From: an uncultured Phycisphaerae bacterium
GTDB lineage: Bacteria; Planctomycetota; Phycisphaerae; UBA1845; Fen-1342
Direction: 5' to 3'
Length of the DNA: 64,000 bases
Assembly (NCBI GenBank): GCA_937928595.1
Contig: CALGJV010000009.1
Location: 1-64,000, forward strand
The stretch's first letter is position 1; every line of letters starts with the position of its first letter. Of this stretch, positions 8,631 through 16,595 are shown one piece after another. Made by a program: the position numbers and the translations under genes. The notes beneath the pieces are model-generated. The model worked only from the letters and a program-made list of their open reading frames with translations, ran no database searches and was not told the DNA's origin.

Positions 8631-8972
8631 TCAGCGGGACCGAAGCGGACCCCAGGCCGCGTATTCCGCCTGGGTCTGAGTGCCTTCACCGGCGATGGCG
8701 GCAGGCCAGACCCACGTCGCGAGCATGGCCCGCACCGCCAGCTCGTAGCGCTCATCGGGCGGGCAGGCGGCGTCGGCGTATGCCGCAAACAGCGGTCGGA
8801 GCTGCCGCTCAAGTTGTCGACGCACGGCGCGGCGCACGAGGGAGCTCAGGTTGCGGCCGCGGGCCGTGCAGGCCGCGTCGATGAACTCGTGCACGAGCCG
8901 GCCCTGGACGGCGAAGAGCTCCAGGCGCACTTCACGGCGGCGGGTTTCCGTCACACCATCCTGTCGGCTCAT
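8631..8972 (-). CDS. Small hypothetical protein, possible ribbon-helix-helix fold
   Basis: The ATG at 8972 lies downstream of a GGAGGTGG site at a slightly long spacing, and an ATG at 9005 is an alternative. The 112-residue product has a short strand (REVRLEL) followed by two helices ending in SLVRRAVRRQLERQL. This pattern resembles ribbon-helix-helix DNA-binding proteins, but the similarity is weak. The C-terminal half has no recognisable motif. It lies upstream of the hydrolase lipoprotein on the same strand with a gap of about 137 bases. The long upstream extension of the frame lacks coding features and was left out. Confidence 0.45.
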   Translation of the reverse strand: MSRQDGVTETRRREVRLELFAVQGRLVHEFIDAACTARGRNLSSLVRRAVRRQLERQLRPLFAAYADAACPPDERYELAVRAMLATWVWPAAIAGEGTQTQAEYAAWGPLRSR

Positions 8973-9005
8973 CGGACTCTCGCCACCTCCCCCGTCCACG
9001 GACAT

Positions 9006-9625
9006 CTCGACCGACGCCACCCCGCCGGGGGGCGGGGTGGGCGTCTGGTCAGGTCCCCGGGCCGATGCAGCGGGACGACGTCGCCCCGCCACGAGCGGAA
9101 AGGTGGCGCATGCTCCCGACAGGATGGGTCGCTCCTGACACCTGTAAGGGTCCGACAGCACGGGTCGGACCCACGAGTTCATGCGATTTCCGAGCCGCTG
9201 AGGCGCAACGTTTCGGGGTAAATGTGACTCTGCTGGAATCCCGCGTTTTTTTTGAAGCGCGTTCCAGGCGAGCCCCAGTGGCCGACGCGAGGCGCGGCGA
9301 ACAGGAGCGGTGATCGGCTCCCCACCGGACCGTCGCCCGCAGCCGGCGTTCGCGAGCGGGCATCTCCGCCGGCGAGCGCGGCCGTTGTACGGGGCTATCG
9401 TCTTGCGGGTTCGAGAGTTACGTCGCGCATGGGCGTTGGCGCAAGCGTCGCCCGGGCGCGGGTCCTTTGCGCGGAGGGCGTTCCTGGATATGCTGCTCCG
9501 TATGACCGGCCGGCGGGCCGGTTCCCCGTCTGGCGGGCGCGGGTGCCGGCGACGTCCGCGGGACTCGGCCGCACCCCGGTGCCGGCCGAGCGGCACATCT
9601 GACTCCGAACGAAGGCGAGTTGCAC
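9006..9625. other. 620-base intergenic region with hairpins, no gene seen
   Basis: No convincing reading frame was found. A 9-bp inverted repeat, GGGTCCGAC (9148-9156) with GTCGGACCC (9164-9172), lacks a T-run and so is not a clear terminator. A T8 run lies at about 9247-9254. The sequence GTTACGTCGCGCATG (9417-9431), followed by a GGGCG/CGCCC hairpin and TTGGCGCAAG, recurs in similar form at 24895-24937 upstream of another gene. Confidence 0.5.
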
Positions 9626-10408
9626 GTGGAAGTGATCATCTGCCCGACGTATGCCGACATGAGCCGCGCCGCGGCGCGGGAAGTGGCCAACGTGCTGTAC
9701 GCGAAGCCGAACGCCGTGCTGGGCATGGCGACCGGCTCGACGCCGCTGGGCCTGTACCAGGAGCTGGTGCGGATGCACCGCGAGGAGGGGTTGGACTTCT
9801 CGCAGGTGACGACGTTCAACCTGGACGAGTACGTGGGGCTCAGCCCGCAGCACGAGCAGAGCTACCACTTCTTCATGCACGAGAACTTCTTCAAGCACGT
9901 GAACATCCCGCCGCAGAACGTGTACATCCCGTCGGGGACGACCAACAACTACAAGGCGTTCTGCGAGTGGTACGAGCGGCGGATCAAGGAGGTCGGCGGA
10001 ATCGACATCCAGATCCTGGGGATCGGCTCGGACGGGCACATCGCGTTCAACGAGCCCGGCAGTTCGCTCATGTCGCGGACGCGGCTCAAGACGTTGGCCA
10101 AGCCGACGATCGATGACAACGCGCGGTTCTTCGCCCAGCGCGAGGACGTACCGATCTACGCCATCACGATGGGCGTCGGGACGATCCTCGAGGCCCGCGA
10201 GCTGATTCTGCTCGCCAACGGCAAGAAGAAGGCCCATGCCGTGGCGGAGGCCGTCGAGGGCCCCGTCACCAGCATGATCACGGCCAGCGCGCTGCAGTTG
10301 CACCCGGCCGCCACCGTGTTCCTTGACACCGAGGCCGCCGCCGAACTGAAGATGCGCGACTACTACCAATGGATTCAGAAGAACAAGCCGGGCGCGCCGC
10401 GCACCTGA
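9626..10408 (+). CDS. nagB: Glucosamine-6-phosphate deaminase
   Basis: NagB converts glucosamine-6-phosphate to fructose-6-phosphate and ammonia in the cytoplasm. The GTG at 9626 gives the usual family start (MEVIICPTYADMS) and has AAGG 10 bases upstream; a TTG at 9620 is also possible. The 260-residue product has the conserved phosphate loop GMATGSTPLGLY, the catalytic segment NLDEYVGL (Asp67) and the motif GIGSDGHIAFNEPGS with the ring-opening His138. The length is normal for the family. It is followed after 67 bases by a GlmU-like enzyme that uses the same hexosamine pool, so the pair may balance amino-sugar breakdown against UDP-GlcNAc synthesis. Confidence 0.95.
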   Translation: MEVIICPTYADMSRAAAREVANVLYAKPNAVLGMATGSTPLGLYQELVRMHREEGLDFSQVTTFNLDEYVGLSPQHEQSYHFFMHENFFKHVNIPPQNVYIPSGTTNNYKAFCEWYERRIKEVGGIDIQILGIGSDGHIAFNEPGSSLMSRTRLKTLAKPTIDDNARFFAQREDVPIYAITMGVGTILEARELILLANGKKKAHAVAEAVEGPVTSMITASALQLHPAATVFLDTEAAAELKMRDYYQWIQKNKPGAPRT

Positions 10409-10475
10409 GCCGCGCCACGGTCCGACCGCCGGCGGTGTCGGGTCTTGGCGCGCGGCATCGCCCGGGAGTCCGGGC

Positions 10476-11741
10476 ATGAAGCTCGTCATCTTCGAGGACG
10501 ACCAGTTCGACCGGTTCCTGCCGCTGGCGTGGGTCCGCGGCGTCTTCGAGCTGCGTTGCGGCGCGACGACGCTGGCCGAGAAGATCGCCCGCGCTGCCGG
10601 ACGCCGCCCCGACGCCCTGCTGCTGCGGGACTACCTGGTGCCGACCGCCCGCCGCCGCGCGGGCGGCGCCGCCCTCAACGACCTGTCCGCTTGCCGCGGC
10701 GAGGAAGTGCTGCTCGTCAACGCGCGCGCCGGGGCGTCCGCGTTCAAGCTCCCGCCGGAGCGCGGCGCGCAGTGGCACGGCGACCGGCTGGCCGTCTGGC
10801 GCACGACCGCCGACCTCACCCGCGTGCGCGACTACGCGGCGCTGGCGGCCGCGGCCCGTCCGGAGCCCCGCGCGGACTACGCCGGCCCGTGGTTCGAGTA
10901 CATCTGGGACGTCATGCTGGCCAATCCGCAGGAGGTGACGGCCGACTTCGCGGCGGCCGGGCGGAGCGGGATCGAGGGGCAGGTGCACCCGAGCGCGGTC
11001 GTGTTCGGTCCGGCGGACCGGCTGTACGTCGGCCCCGGCGCGGAGGTCCACCCGTTCGTCTGCCTCGACACGCGCAACGGCCCGGTGACGCTCGAAGCCG
11101 GGGTGGAGGTGCATCCGTTCACGCGCATCGAGGGTCCGTGCTACGTCGGGGCCAAAAGCATCCTGCTCGGGGCGAAGGTACGCGAGGGGTGCAGCATCGG
11201 CCCGCTGTGCCGCGTGGGCGGCGAGGTCGAGGAGACCATCATCCACGGGCACTCGAACAAGTACCACGACGGGTTCCTCGGGCACGCGTACGTCGGCGAG
11301 TGGGTGAACCTCGGCGCGCTGACGACCAACAGCGACCTCAAGAACGACTACGGCACCGTCTCGGTCCTGATGGGCGGCGCGCCCATCGACACCGGGTCGA
11401 CCAAGGTCGGCGCCTTCATCGGCGACCACGTCAAGACGAGCATCGGCACGCTCCTGAACACCGGCACGATCATCGGCACGGCGGCCGTGCTGGTCGCGAC
11501 GGGCGCGCCGCTGCCGAAGTACATCCCGGCCTTCACCTGGTTCCTGAACGGCATGATCGGCAAGGGCTTCGGTCTGACGCCGCTGCTCAAGACCGCCCGG
11601 ACCGCCCTGTCGCGCCGCAAGGTGGAGATGACGGCCGAGGACGAGCAGCTGCTGCGGACCGTGTTCGAGCGGACCGCGGAGGATCGCGAGGCGCACGTGC
11701 GCCGCGCGCTGAAGACGTTGGCACAGCAGACGAAGAGGTAG
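10476..11741 (+). CDS. GlmU-like bifunctional nucleotidyltransferase/acetyltransferase
   Basis: The 421-residue product resembles the alternative GlmU family (TIGR03991 type), in which a degenerate N-terminal nucleotidyltransferase (LVIFEDDQFDRFLPLAWVRG and FELRCG) precedes a left-handed beta helix. The helix shows hexapeptide turns and the stretch HGHSNKYHDGFLGHAYVGEW, then LGALTTNSDLKNDYGTV, typical of the acetyl- or nucleotidyltransferase active site. The usual role would be making UDP-GlcNAc from glucosamine-1-phosphate. The canonical pyrophosphorylase signature of GlmU is not present, so the exact sugar is uncertain. It lies just after nagB on the same strand. Confidence 0.8.
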   Translation: MKLVIFEDDQFDRFLPLAWVRGVFELRCGATTLAEKIARAAGRRPDALLLRDYLVPTARRRAGGAALNDLSACRGEEVLLVNARAGASAFKLPPERGAQWHGDRLAVWRTTADLTRVRDYAALAAAARPEPRADYAGPWFEYIWDVMLANPQEVTADFAAAGRSGIEGQVHPSAVVFGPADRLYVGPGAEVHPFVCLDTRNGPVTLEAGVEVHPFTRIEGPCYVGAKSILLGAKVREGCSIGPLCRVGGEVEETIIHGHSNKYHDGFLGHAYVGEWVNLGALTTNSDLKNDYGTVSVLMGGAPIDTGSTKVGAFIGDHVKTSIGTLLNTGTIIGTAAVLVATGAPLPKYIPAFTWFLNGMIGKGFGLTPLLKTARTALSRRKVEMTAEDEQLLRTVFERTAEDREAHVRRALKTLAQQTKR

Positions 11742-11826
11742 CCGCGCAGGCCGGACGCCCGCGCCGCGTTCGAGCGGGCGGTCCCGCGCGGGGCCGCGCC
11801 CTCCCGGCGTTCGTGAGAGTACCCAC

Positions 11827-13983
11827 GTGAGCACCGTTTCAAGCACACCGACGGCCCCCACCGGGCTGGACAGCATCTTCCGGCCGCAGTCGATCGCGGT
11901 GCTGGGCGTGACGAACACGCCCGGCACGGTCCCGCACGACATCTTCGTGAACCTGCTGGACAGCCGGTTCAACGGCGTCGTGTACCCGGTGGCGCCGCGC
12001 AAGAAGCACATCGCCGGCGTGCGGGCCTACGACTACGTGCTGGACATTCCCGACCCCCTGGAGCTGGCGATTCTCGTGTTCCCCGGGGCCGTGTGCGAAT
12101 TGGCCCTCCAGCAGTGCGTCCAGAAAGGCATCCGCGCCGCGATCATCATCTCGGCCGGCTTCCGCGAGGTCGGCCCGGCCGGCGCCGCCCGCGAGGAGCG
12201 CATCAAGGCCATCGCCGCCTCGGGCGGCATGCGCCTCATCGGCCCGAACTGCCTGGGCGTGATCAACACCGAGCCCGACGTGCGGCTCAACGCCAGCTTC
12301 GCCCGGGCCATGCCGGCCGCCGGCCGGATCGCGTTCCTGTCGCAGAGCGGCGCGCTGTGCACGGCCGTGCTGGACTACGCCGCCGGCAAGCAGATCGGCT
12401 TCTCGAAGTTCGTCAGCCTGGGGAACAAGGCGGACGTCAGCGAGGTCGATCTGCTGTACTACCTGGCCGATGATCCGCAGACGTCGGTCATCCTGATGTA
12501 CCTCGAGTCGATCACGCGCGGCCGCGAGCTGATGCGCGCGGCGCGCGAGATCGCCGGCAACCGCGCGAACCCCAAGCCGATCCTCGCGATCAAGGGTGGC
12601 CGCACGGCGCAGGGGGCGGCCGCGGCCCAGTCGCACACGGGCGCGCTGGCGGCGCGGGCCGAGGTCTGCGACGGCGTGTTCGAGCAGTCCGGCATCATCC
12701 GCTGCGCCTCGATCGAGGAGATGTTCAACACGGCGCAGCTCCTGGCGTGCCAGCCCCCGCCGCGCGGGCCGCGGCTGGCGATCGTCACGAACGCCGGCGG
12801 CCCGGGCGTCATGGCGACCGACGCCGCGATCGGCAAGGGACTCGAGCTGGCCCGCTTCGCGCCCGAGACCACGGCCAAGCTCAAGAAGGCGCTGCCCGCG
12901 GCCGCGAACTTGAAGAACCCGATCGATGTCATCGGCGACGCGCGCGAGGACCGCTACGCGGCGGCGCTCGAGGCCGTGTGCGCCGACCCGGGCGTGGACC
13001 AGGTGCTGGTGATTCTCACCCCCCAGTCCATGACGAACATCAACACGATCGCGCAGACCGTGGCCGACCGGAAGGCCGCGTTCGCGGAAGCGGGCAAGAC
13101 GCTGGCGTGCTCGTTCATGGGCGCGCGCGACGTGGCGCCCGGCGTGCAGATCCTCCAGCAGTACGGCATCCCGCACTACATCCTGCCGGAGTGGGCCGCC
13201 GACGCCCTCTGGAACGCGACCTGGTACCAGCGCTGGCTCAACCGCGAAGTGACGGAGGTGCAGCACTACGCCGTGGACCGCGAGCGGGCGGCGCGGATCT
13301 TCGCCGCCGCGCCCGACGGCCACCTGCCCGAGCCCCAGGCGCTCGAGGTCCTGGCGGCCTACGGCTTCCCGGTCGTGCCGTCGGCCCTGACGCAGACGGC
13401 CGACGAGGCCGTGGCCGCGGCCGACCGCATCGGCTACCCCGTGGTGCTGCGGGTCGTGTCGCCGAAGATCGTCCACAAGATCGAGATGAAGGGCGTCGTG
13501 CTGAACCTCCAGACGGCCCCGGAGGTGCGCGACGCGTGGGGCGCGATGCGGGACCACGTCCTGCGGCACATCGCCCCGGGCGACCTGTCCGGCATCCTGG
13601 TGCGGAAGATGATCCCGGCCGGCAAGGAGGTCATCCTGGGCGTGAGCCGCGACCCGGTGTTCGGGCACATGCTGATGTTCGGGCTGGGCGGCATCTACGT
13701 CGAGGCGTTCAAGGACGTCACGTTCCGCATCGTGCCGATCCGCGCGCGGGCGGCCGGCAAGATGGTGCGCGAGCTGCGGACGTCGGCGGTGCTCATGGGC
13801 CTGCGCGGCGAGCCGCCGAGCGACTTGCCCGCGATCGAGGAGGCGCTCAAGCGACTGTCGCAGCTTGCGGAGGAGCACCCGCGCATTGCCGAGCTCGACA
13901 TCAACCCGCTGATCGTGCATCCGGTCGGCCAGGGCTGCCACGTGGCGGACGTGCGCATTCGGCTGGAGCAGCAAACCGGATAG
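11827..13983 (+). CDS. Acetate/acyl-CoA ligase (ADP-forming), fused alpha and beta subunits
   Basis: The 718-residue protein starts at the GTG at 11827. It has, in order, a CoA-binding Rossmann domain (SIAVLGVTNTPGT), a succinyl-CoA ligase-like flavodoxin domain with the phosphohistidine region QSHTGALAAR, and a C-terminal ATP-grasp domain (from about 500, with ELDINPLIVHP near the end). This order fits ADP-forming acetyl-CoA synthetases, which interconvert acyl-CoA, ADP and phosphate with acid, CoA and ATP. The Pat-type protein acetyltransferases have the same core plus a GNAT domain, which is absent here. The gene is followed after 49 bases by an acyl carrier protein, an uncommon partner. 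Confidence 0.88.
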   Translation: MSTVSSTPTAPTGLDSIFRPQSIAVLGVTNTPGTVPHDIFVNLLDSRFNGVVYPVAPRKKHIAGVRAYDYVLDIPDPLELAILVFPGAVCELALQQCVQKGIRAAIIISAGFREVGPAGAAREERIKAIAASGGMRLIGPNCLGVINTEPDVRLNASFARAMPAAGRIAFLSQSGALCTAVLDYAAGKQIGFSKFVSLGNKADVSEVDLLYYLADDPQTSVILMYLESITRGRELMRAAREIAGNRANPKPILAIKGGRTAQGAAAAQSHTGALAARAEVCDGVFEQSGIIRCASIEEMFNTAQLLACQPPPRGPRLAIVTNAGGPGVMATDAAIGKGLELARFAPETTAKLKKALPAAANLKNPIDVIGDAREDRYAAALEAVCADPGVDQVLVILTPQSMTNINTIAQTVADRKAAFAEAGKTLACSFMGARDVAPGVQILQQYGIPHYILPEWAADALWNATWYQRWLNREVTEVQHYAVDRERAARIFAAAPDGHLPEPQALEVLAAYGFPVVPSALTQTADEAVAAADRIGYPVVLRVVSPKIVHKIEMKGVVLNLQTAPEVRDAWGAMRDHVLRHIAPGDLSGILVRKMIPAGKEVILGVSRDPVFGHMLMFGLGGIYVEAFKDVTFRIVPIRARAAGKMVRELRTSAVLMGLRGEPPSDLPAIEEALKRLSQLAEEHPRIAELDINPLIVHPVGQGCHVADVRIRLEQQTG

Positions 13984-14032
13984 AGGCCGGCAACCGGCAC
14001 GGCGGCGCTCCGCCGTGCGAGGAGTGACAGAC

Positions 14033-14278
14033 ATGGCGGACCCGCAGGTGCTGAATCGGGTGATCCAGGTGACGGCCCGCGTGCTGGGGCTCGACCCCGC
14101 CGAGGTCAAGCCAGAGGCCAACTTCGTCTTCGACCTCGGGGCCGAGTCCAGCCAGAGCGTCGAGCTCGTCACGGCCTTCGAGGCCGAGTTCGACATCTCG
14201 ATGGACCCGGAGCAGGCCCTGGCGGTGCAAACCGTCGCGGGCGCGGCCGAGTTCATCGCCCAGCACCTGAAGAAGTGA
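14033..14278 (+). CDS. Acyl carrier protein
   Basis: The product has 81 residues from the ATG at 14033, with AGGAG 10 bases upstream. The four-helix carrier pattern is clear, with the phosphopantetheine attachment segment DLGAESSQSVELV. The Ser following Ala-Glu corresponds to the DSL serine of standard carriers, but Leu is replaced by Ser, so this is a divergent carrier. There are no fatty-acid synthase genes nearby. The neighbour is the ADP-forming acyl-CoA ligase, which suggests a dedicated carrier for a special acyl group rather than AcpP of the housekeeping cycle. That is inference. Confidence 0.85.
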   Translation: MADPQVLNRVIQVTARVLGLDPAEVKPEANFVFDLGAESSQSVELVTAFEAEFDISMDPEQALAVQTVAGAAEFIAQHLKK

Positions 14279-14374
14279 CGCCCGGCCACGCCCGTGCCGA
14301 GGGTGCGGGCCGGCGCGGCCCGCCGGTCAGACCGCCGCCCGCCGGCCGGCGCGCGCTCCGGCGGTCGGTGCCGC

Positions 14375-15418
14375 CTACAGCCGCACCTCCCGCCCGGTCT
14401 CCGCCGACTCGTACAGCGCCGCCAGCATCCGCGCCACCGTCAGGCTCTGCTCCGCCGGCACCGGCGACGGCTGCCCGTGCAGCACCGCGTCGGCGCAGGC
14501 CGCCAGCTCGTGCTTGTGCCCGTCCCCGCCGGTCTGGCTCACGATCGTCGTGTCGACCAGCAGCCCGTCCCGCACGGACGCCAGCTTCAGGTCCGGCCAA
14601 TGCGCCCCGCCCTCCGTGCCGAACAGCCACACGCCGTACTGCTCTTTCTCGAGCATGTTCAGCAGCCAGCTCACCTCCAGCGACAGCGCCGCCCCGTTGC
14701 GGAACCGGATGAACCCGGCCGCGAACTCCTCGACCTCGAAATCCGCCGCCTTGAACGCGCCCCACTCGTTGGCGACGTCCGGCCTTTGCGCGAGGTGCCG
14801 CGCCGTGAGGCCCGTGACGCTCACGGGCTGCGGGTGGCCGAGGAAGTGCATGGCCAGGTCGAGCACATGGACGCCGATGTCCAGGCCGGGGCCGTAGCCC
14901 GCCTGGGACTTGCGGAGGAAGCCCGGCTTCACGGGGGCACAGCGCCGGCGCAGCCACCACGCCCGCGTGTAGTACACCTCGCCCAGCCGCCCGGCATCGA
15001 TCACGCGCTTGAGCGTCTGCGAGCGCTGCTCGAACCGCATGTGCTGGGCCGTCATCAGCAGCTTGCCGGACCGGTCGCGGGCCGCGATCATCGCTTCGAT
15101 CTCGGCCGGCGTGACCGCCAGCGGCTTCTCGCAAAGGCAGTGCTTGCCGGCCTCCAGCGCCGCGACCACGCCCTCCCGGTGGAACATGTTCGGCGAGCAG
15201 ATGTCCACGAGATCGACCCTCGGGTCGCCCACCGCCTCGGCCAGCGCGGCGTAGATCTTCTTCACGCCGTACCGCTCGGCCGCTTCCTTCGCCGCAGCGG
15301 CGTCGGGATCGAAAACGCCGACGACTTCCGCCGTCGCCAGCTCCTGCCAGAGCCGAATGTGGTACTTGCCGATGCCGCCGGTGCCGACGACGGCCACGCG
15401 CACACGTTCGGGTTTCAT
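14375..15418 (-). CDS. Gfo/Idh/MocA-family NAD(P)-dependent oxidoreductase
   Basis: The ATG at 15418 has an AGGTGG ribosome site and gives 347 residues. The N-terminal Rossmann fold shows VAVVGTGGIGKYHI, and the family marker CEKPLAVTPAE follows at about residue 95. The C-terminal half has the alpha/beta sheet typical of the family, with DIGVHVLDLAMHFLG holding the usual catalytic His region. Members oxidise or reduce sugars, inositols or related polyols with a bound nicotinamide cofactor. The gene is convergent with the acyl carrier protein gene and stands alone, so the substrate cannot be inferred. Confidence 0.9.
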   Translation of the reverse strand: MKPERVRVAVVGTGGIGKYHIRLWQELATAEVVGVFDPDAAAAKEAAERYGVKKIYAALAEAVGDPRVDLVDICSPNMFHREGVVAALEAGKHCLCEKPLAVTPAEIEAMIAARDRSGKLLMTAQHMRFEQRSQTLKRVIDAGRLGEVYYTRAWWLRRRCAPVKPGFLRKSQAGYGPGLDIGVHVLDLAMHFLGHPQPVSVTGLTARHLAQRPDVANEWGAFKAADFEVEEFAAGFIRFRNGAALSLEVSWLLNMLEKEQYGVWLFGTEGGAHWPDLKLASVRDGLLVDTTIVSQTGGDGHKHELAACADAVLHGQPSPVPAEQSLTVARMLAALYESAETGREVRL

Positions 15419-15524
15419 GCCGTCCACCTCGCGTCAGAATCCGCCCGACGGGCGGGAAAGCCGCGCACTTTACGAGCGTCGGGGTGGCGGTGCCACGGCC
15501 CCGGCTGCTGCACCCGCGGCAAGC

Positions 15525-15715
15525 GAACCGCTGAGGCGCCAAGAGCGCGGAGAACGCAAAGGGGAGAACAGAGAAGCAGTCCTGTCGGGCGTGCAGACCA
15601 GCAGACGGTCGCACGCCGTTCCCGGCCGACACCCGCGTTGCGCTCGGGCGCGGGCTACCTCCCTCCCTCCGTGGCTACGTGCCTCCGTGCCTTCGTGCCT
15701 TCGTGCCTTCTTCCC
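15525..15715. repeat. Intergenic short-period repeats (GAGGCGC/AGAGCGC and CGTGCCTTC types)
   Basis: Two simple repeats lie in the gap between divergent genes. At 15525-15570 the sequence reads AACCGCTGAGGCGCCAAGAG and continues as GCGGAGAACGCAAAG. At 15668-15712 a 9-base period, CGTGCCTTC with variants, is repeated about five times. The second type recurs at 42837-42871 and 50463-50500. Confidence 0.6.
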
Positions 15716-15729
15716 TTCTTCCCCCCGCC

Positions 15730-15757
15730 TTGCCCGGTTCGGCCGCGTCCTTATAAT
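15730..15757 (+). promoter_or_regulatory. Putative sigma-70 promoter for the SdhC-like gene
   Basis: TTGCCC (15730-15735) and a perfect TATAAT (15752-15757) are spaced 16 bases apart. The -10 box lies 55 bases upstream of the GTG start at 15813. Confidence 0.6.
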
Positions 15758-15812
15758 CGGGGTCGGACTCGGAAGCGTTTGCGAGCCAGTCCCGGGGGGC
15801 TGAGGTTGGCCC

Positions 15813-16541
15813 GTGGCCGAAACGGCACCGCACCAGACCGGCGACTATCACTTTCTGCTCCGCCGCCTGCATTCGCTGACGGGCATCGTCCCGATCGGCG
15901 CGTTTCTGATCAACCACCTGCTGACAAACTCGACCGCATTCCTGGGGCCCGAGCACTTCGACGACCATGTGAAGTGGCTGCACAGCCTGCCGTGGTTGCT
16001 GGCGATCGAAGTCTGCTTCATTTTCGCCCCGCTCGCGTTCCACGCCGGGTACGGCGTCGTGATCGCGCTCCAGGGCCGCTCGAACGTCAACGCCTACCCG
16101 TACATGGACAACTGGCGCTACACGCTCCAGCGCGTGACGGCCTGGATCACGGTCGTCTTCGTCATCGTGCACCTGCTGCACTTCCGGTTCGCGCACTGGT
16201 TCGGGCTGCCGAACTACAAGTCGTTCCACCCCGCTTTCTTTGTGAACACGGCCGCGGGCTTCACCTGGCTGCTGCCGCTGTGGGCGTGGATGGTGCTGTA
16301 CTTCATCGGGCTGACGGCCGCGGTCTACCACTTCTGCAACGGCCTGGTCACGTTCTGCATCACGTGGGGGATCACCGTCGGCGACCAGTCGCGGCGCAAG
16401 GTGCTCGTGGGCGCCACCGGCCTGGCGGTGCTGCTGATGGCCTGGGGCCTGCTGTCGCTCTGGGCGCTGGCGCAGGTGCCGGGCAGTCCGCCGGCCGCGG
16501 CCGCTGCGGCCCAAACGGCGCTGCGGGCGGTGGCGGCGTAG
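15813..16541 (+). CDS. Succinate dehydrogenase cytochrome b-like membrane subunit (SdhC/b558 type)
   Basis: The gene encodes 242 residues from the GTG at 15813, behind a GGGGGGCTGAGG stretch. The start RRLHSLTGIVPIGAFLINHL matches the first haem-binding helix of Bacillus-type SdhC. Five membrane helices and further histidines (FHAGYGVVIA, VHLLHF, AVYHFCNGL) fit a dihaem cytochrome b558. The family anchors the flavoprotein and iron-sulfur subunits of succinate:quinone reductase. Those genes (sdhA, sdhB) normally follow but are missing here. Instead an MFS transporter follows after 54 bases, so the subunit either works with distant sdhAB or has another role. The C-terminal 25 residues are Ala-rich. 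Confidence 0.83.
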   Translation: MAETAPHQTGDYHFLLRRLHSLTGIVPIGAFLINHLLTNSTAFLGPEHFDDHVKWLHSLPWLLAIEVCFIFAPLAFHAGYGVVIALQGRSNVNAYPYMDNWRYTLQRVTAWITVVFVIVHLLHFRFAHWFGLPNYKSFHPAFFVNTAAGFTWLLPLWAWMVLYFIGLTAAVYHFCNGLVTFCITWGITVGDQSRRKVLVGATGLAVLLMAWGLLSLWALAQVPGSPPAAAAAAQTALRAVAA

Positions 16542-16595
16542 GCGGAGGGCGGGCGGCCGGCCGCCGCGCGCACGGACCCGAAACAGGGAGCGGAC

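Noticed and set aside
9148-9172. Terminator after an unseen gene upstream of nagB
   Set aside because: The 9-bp stem is strong but no T-run follows on either strand and no gene ends there.
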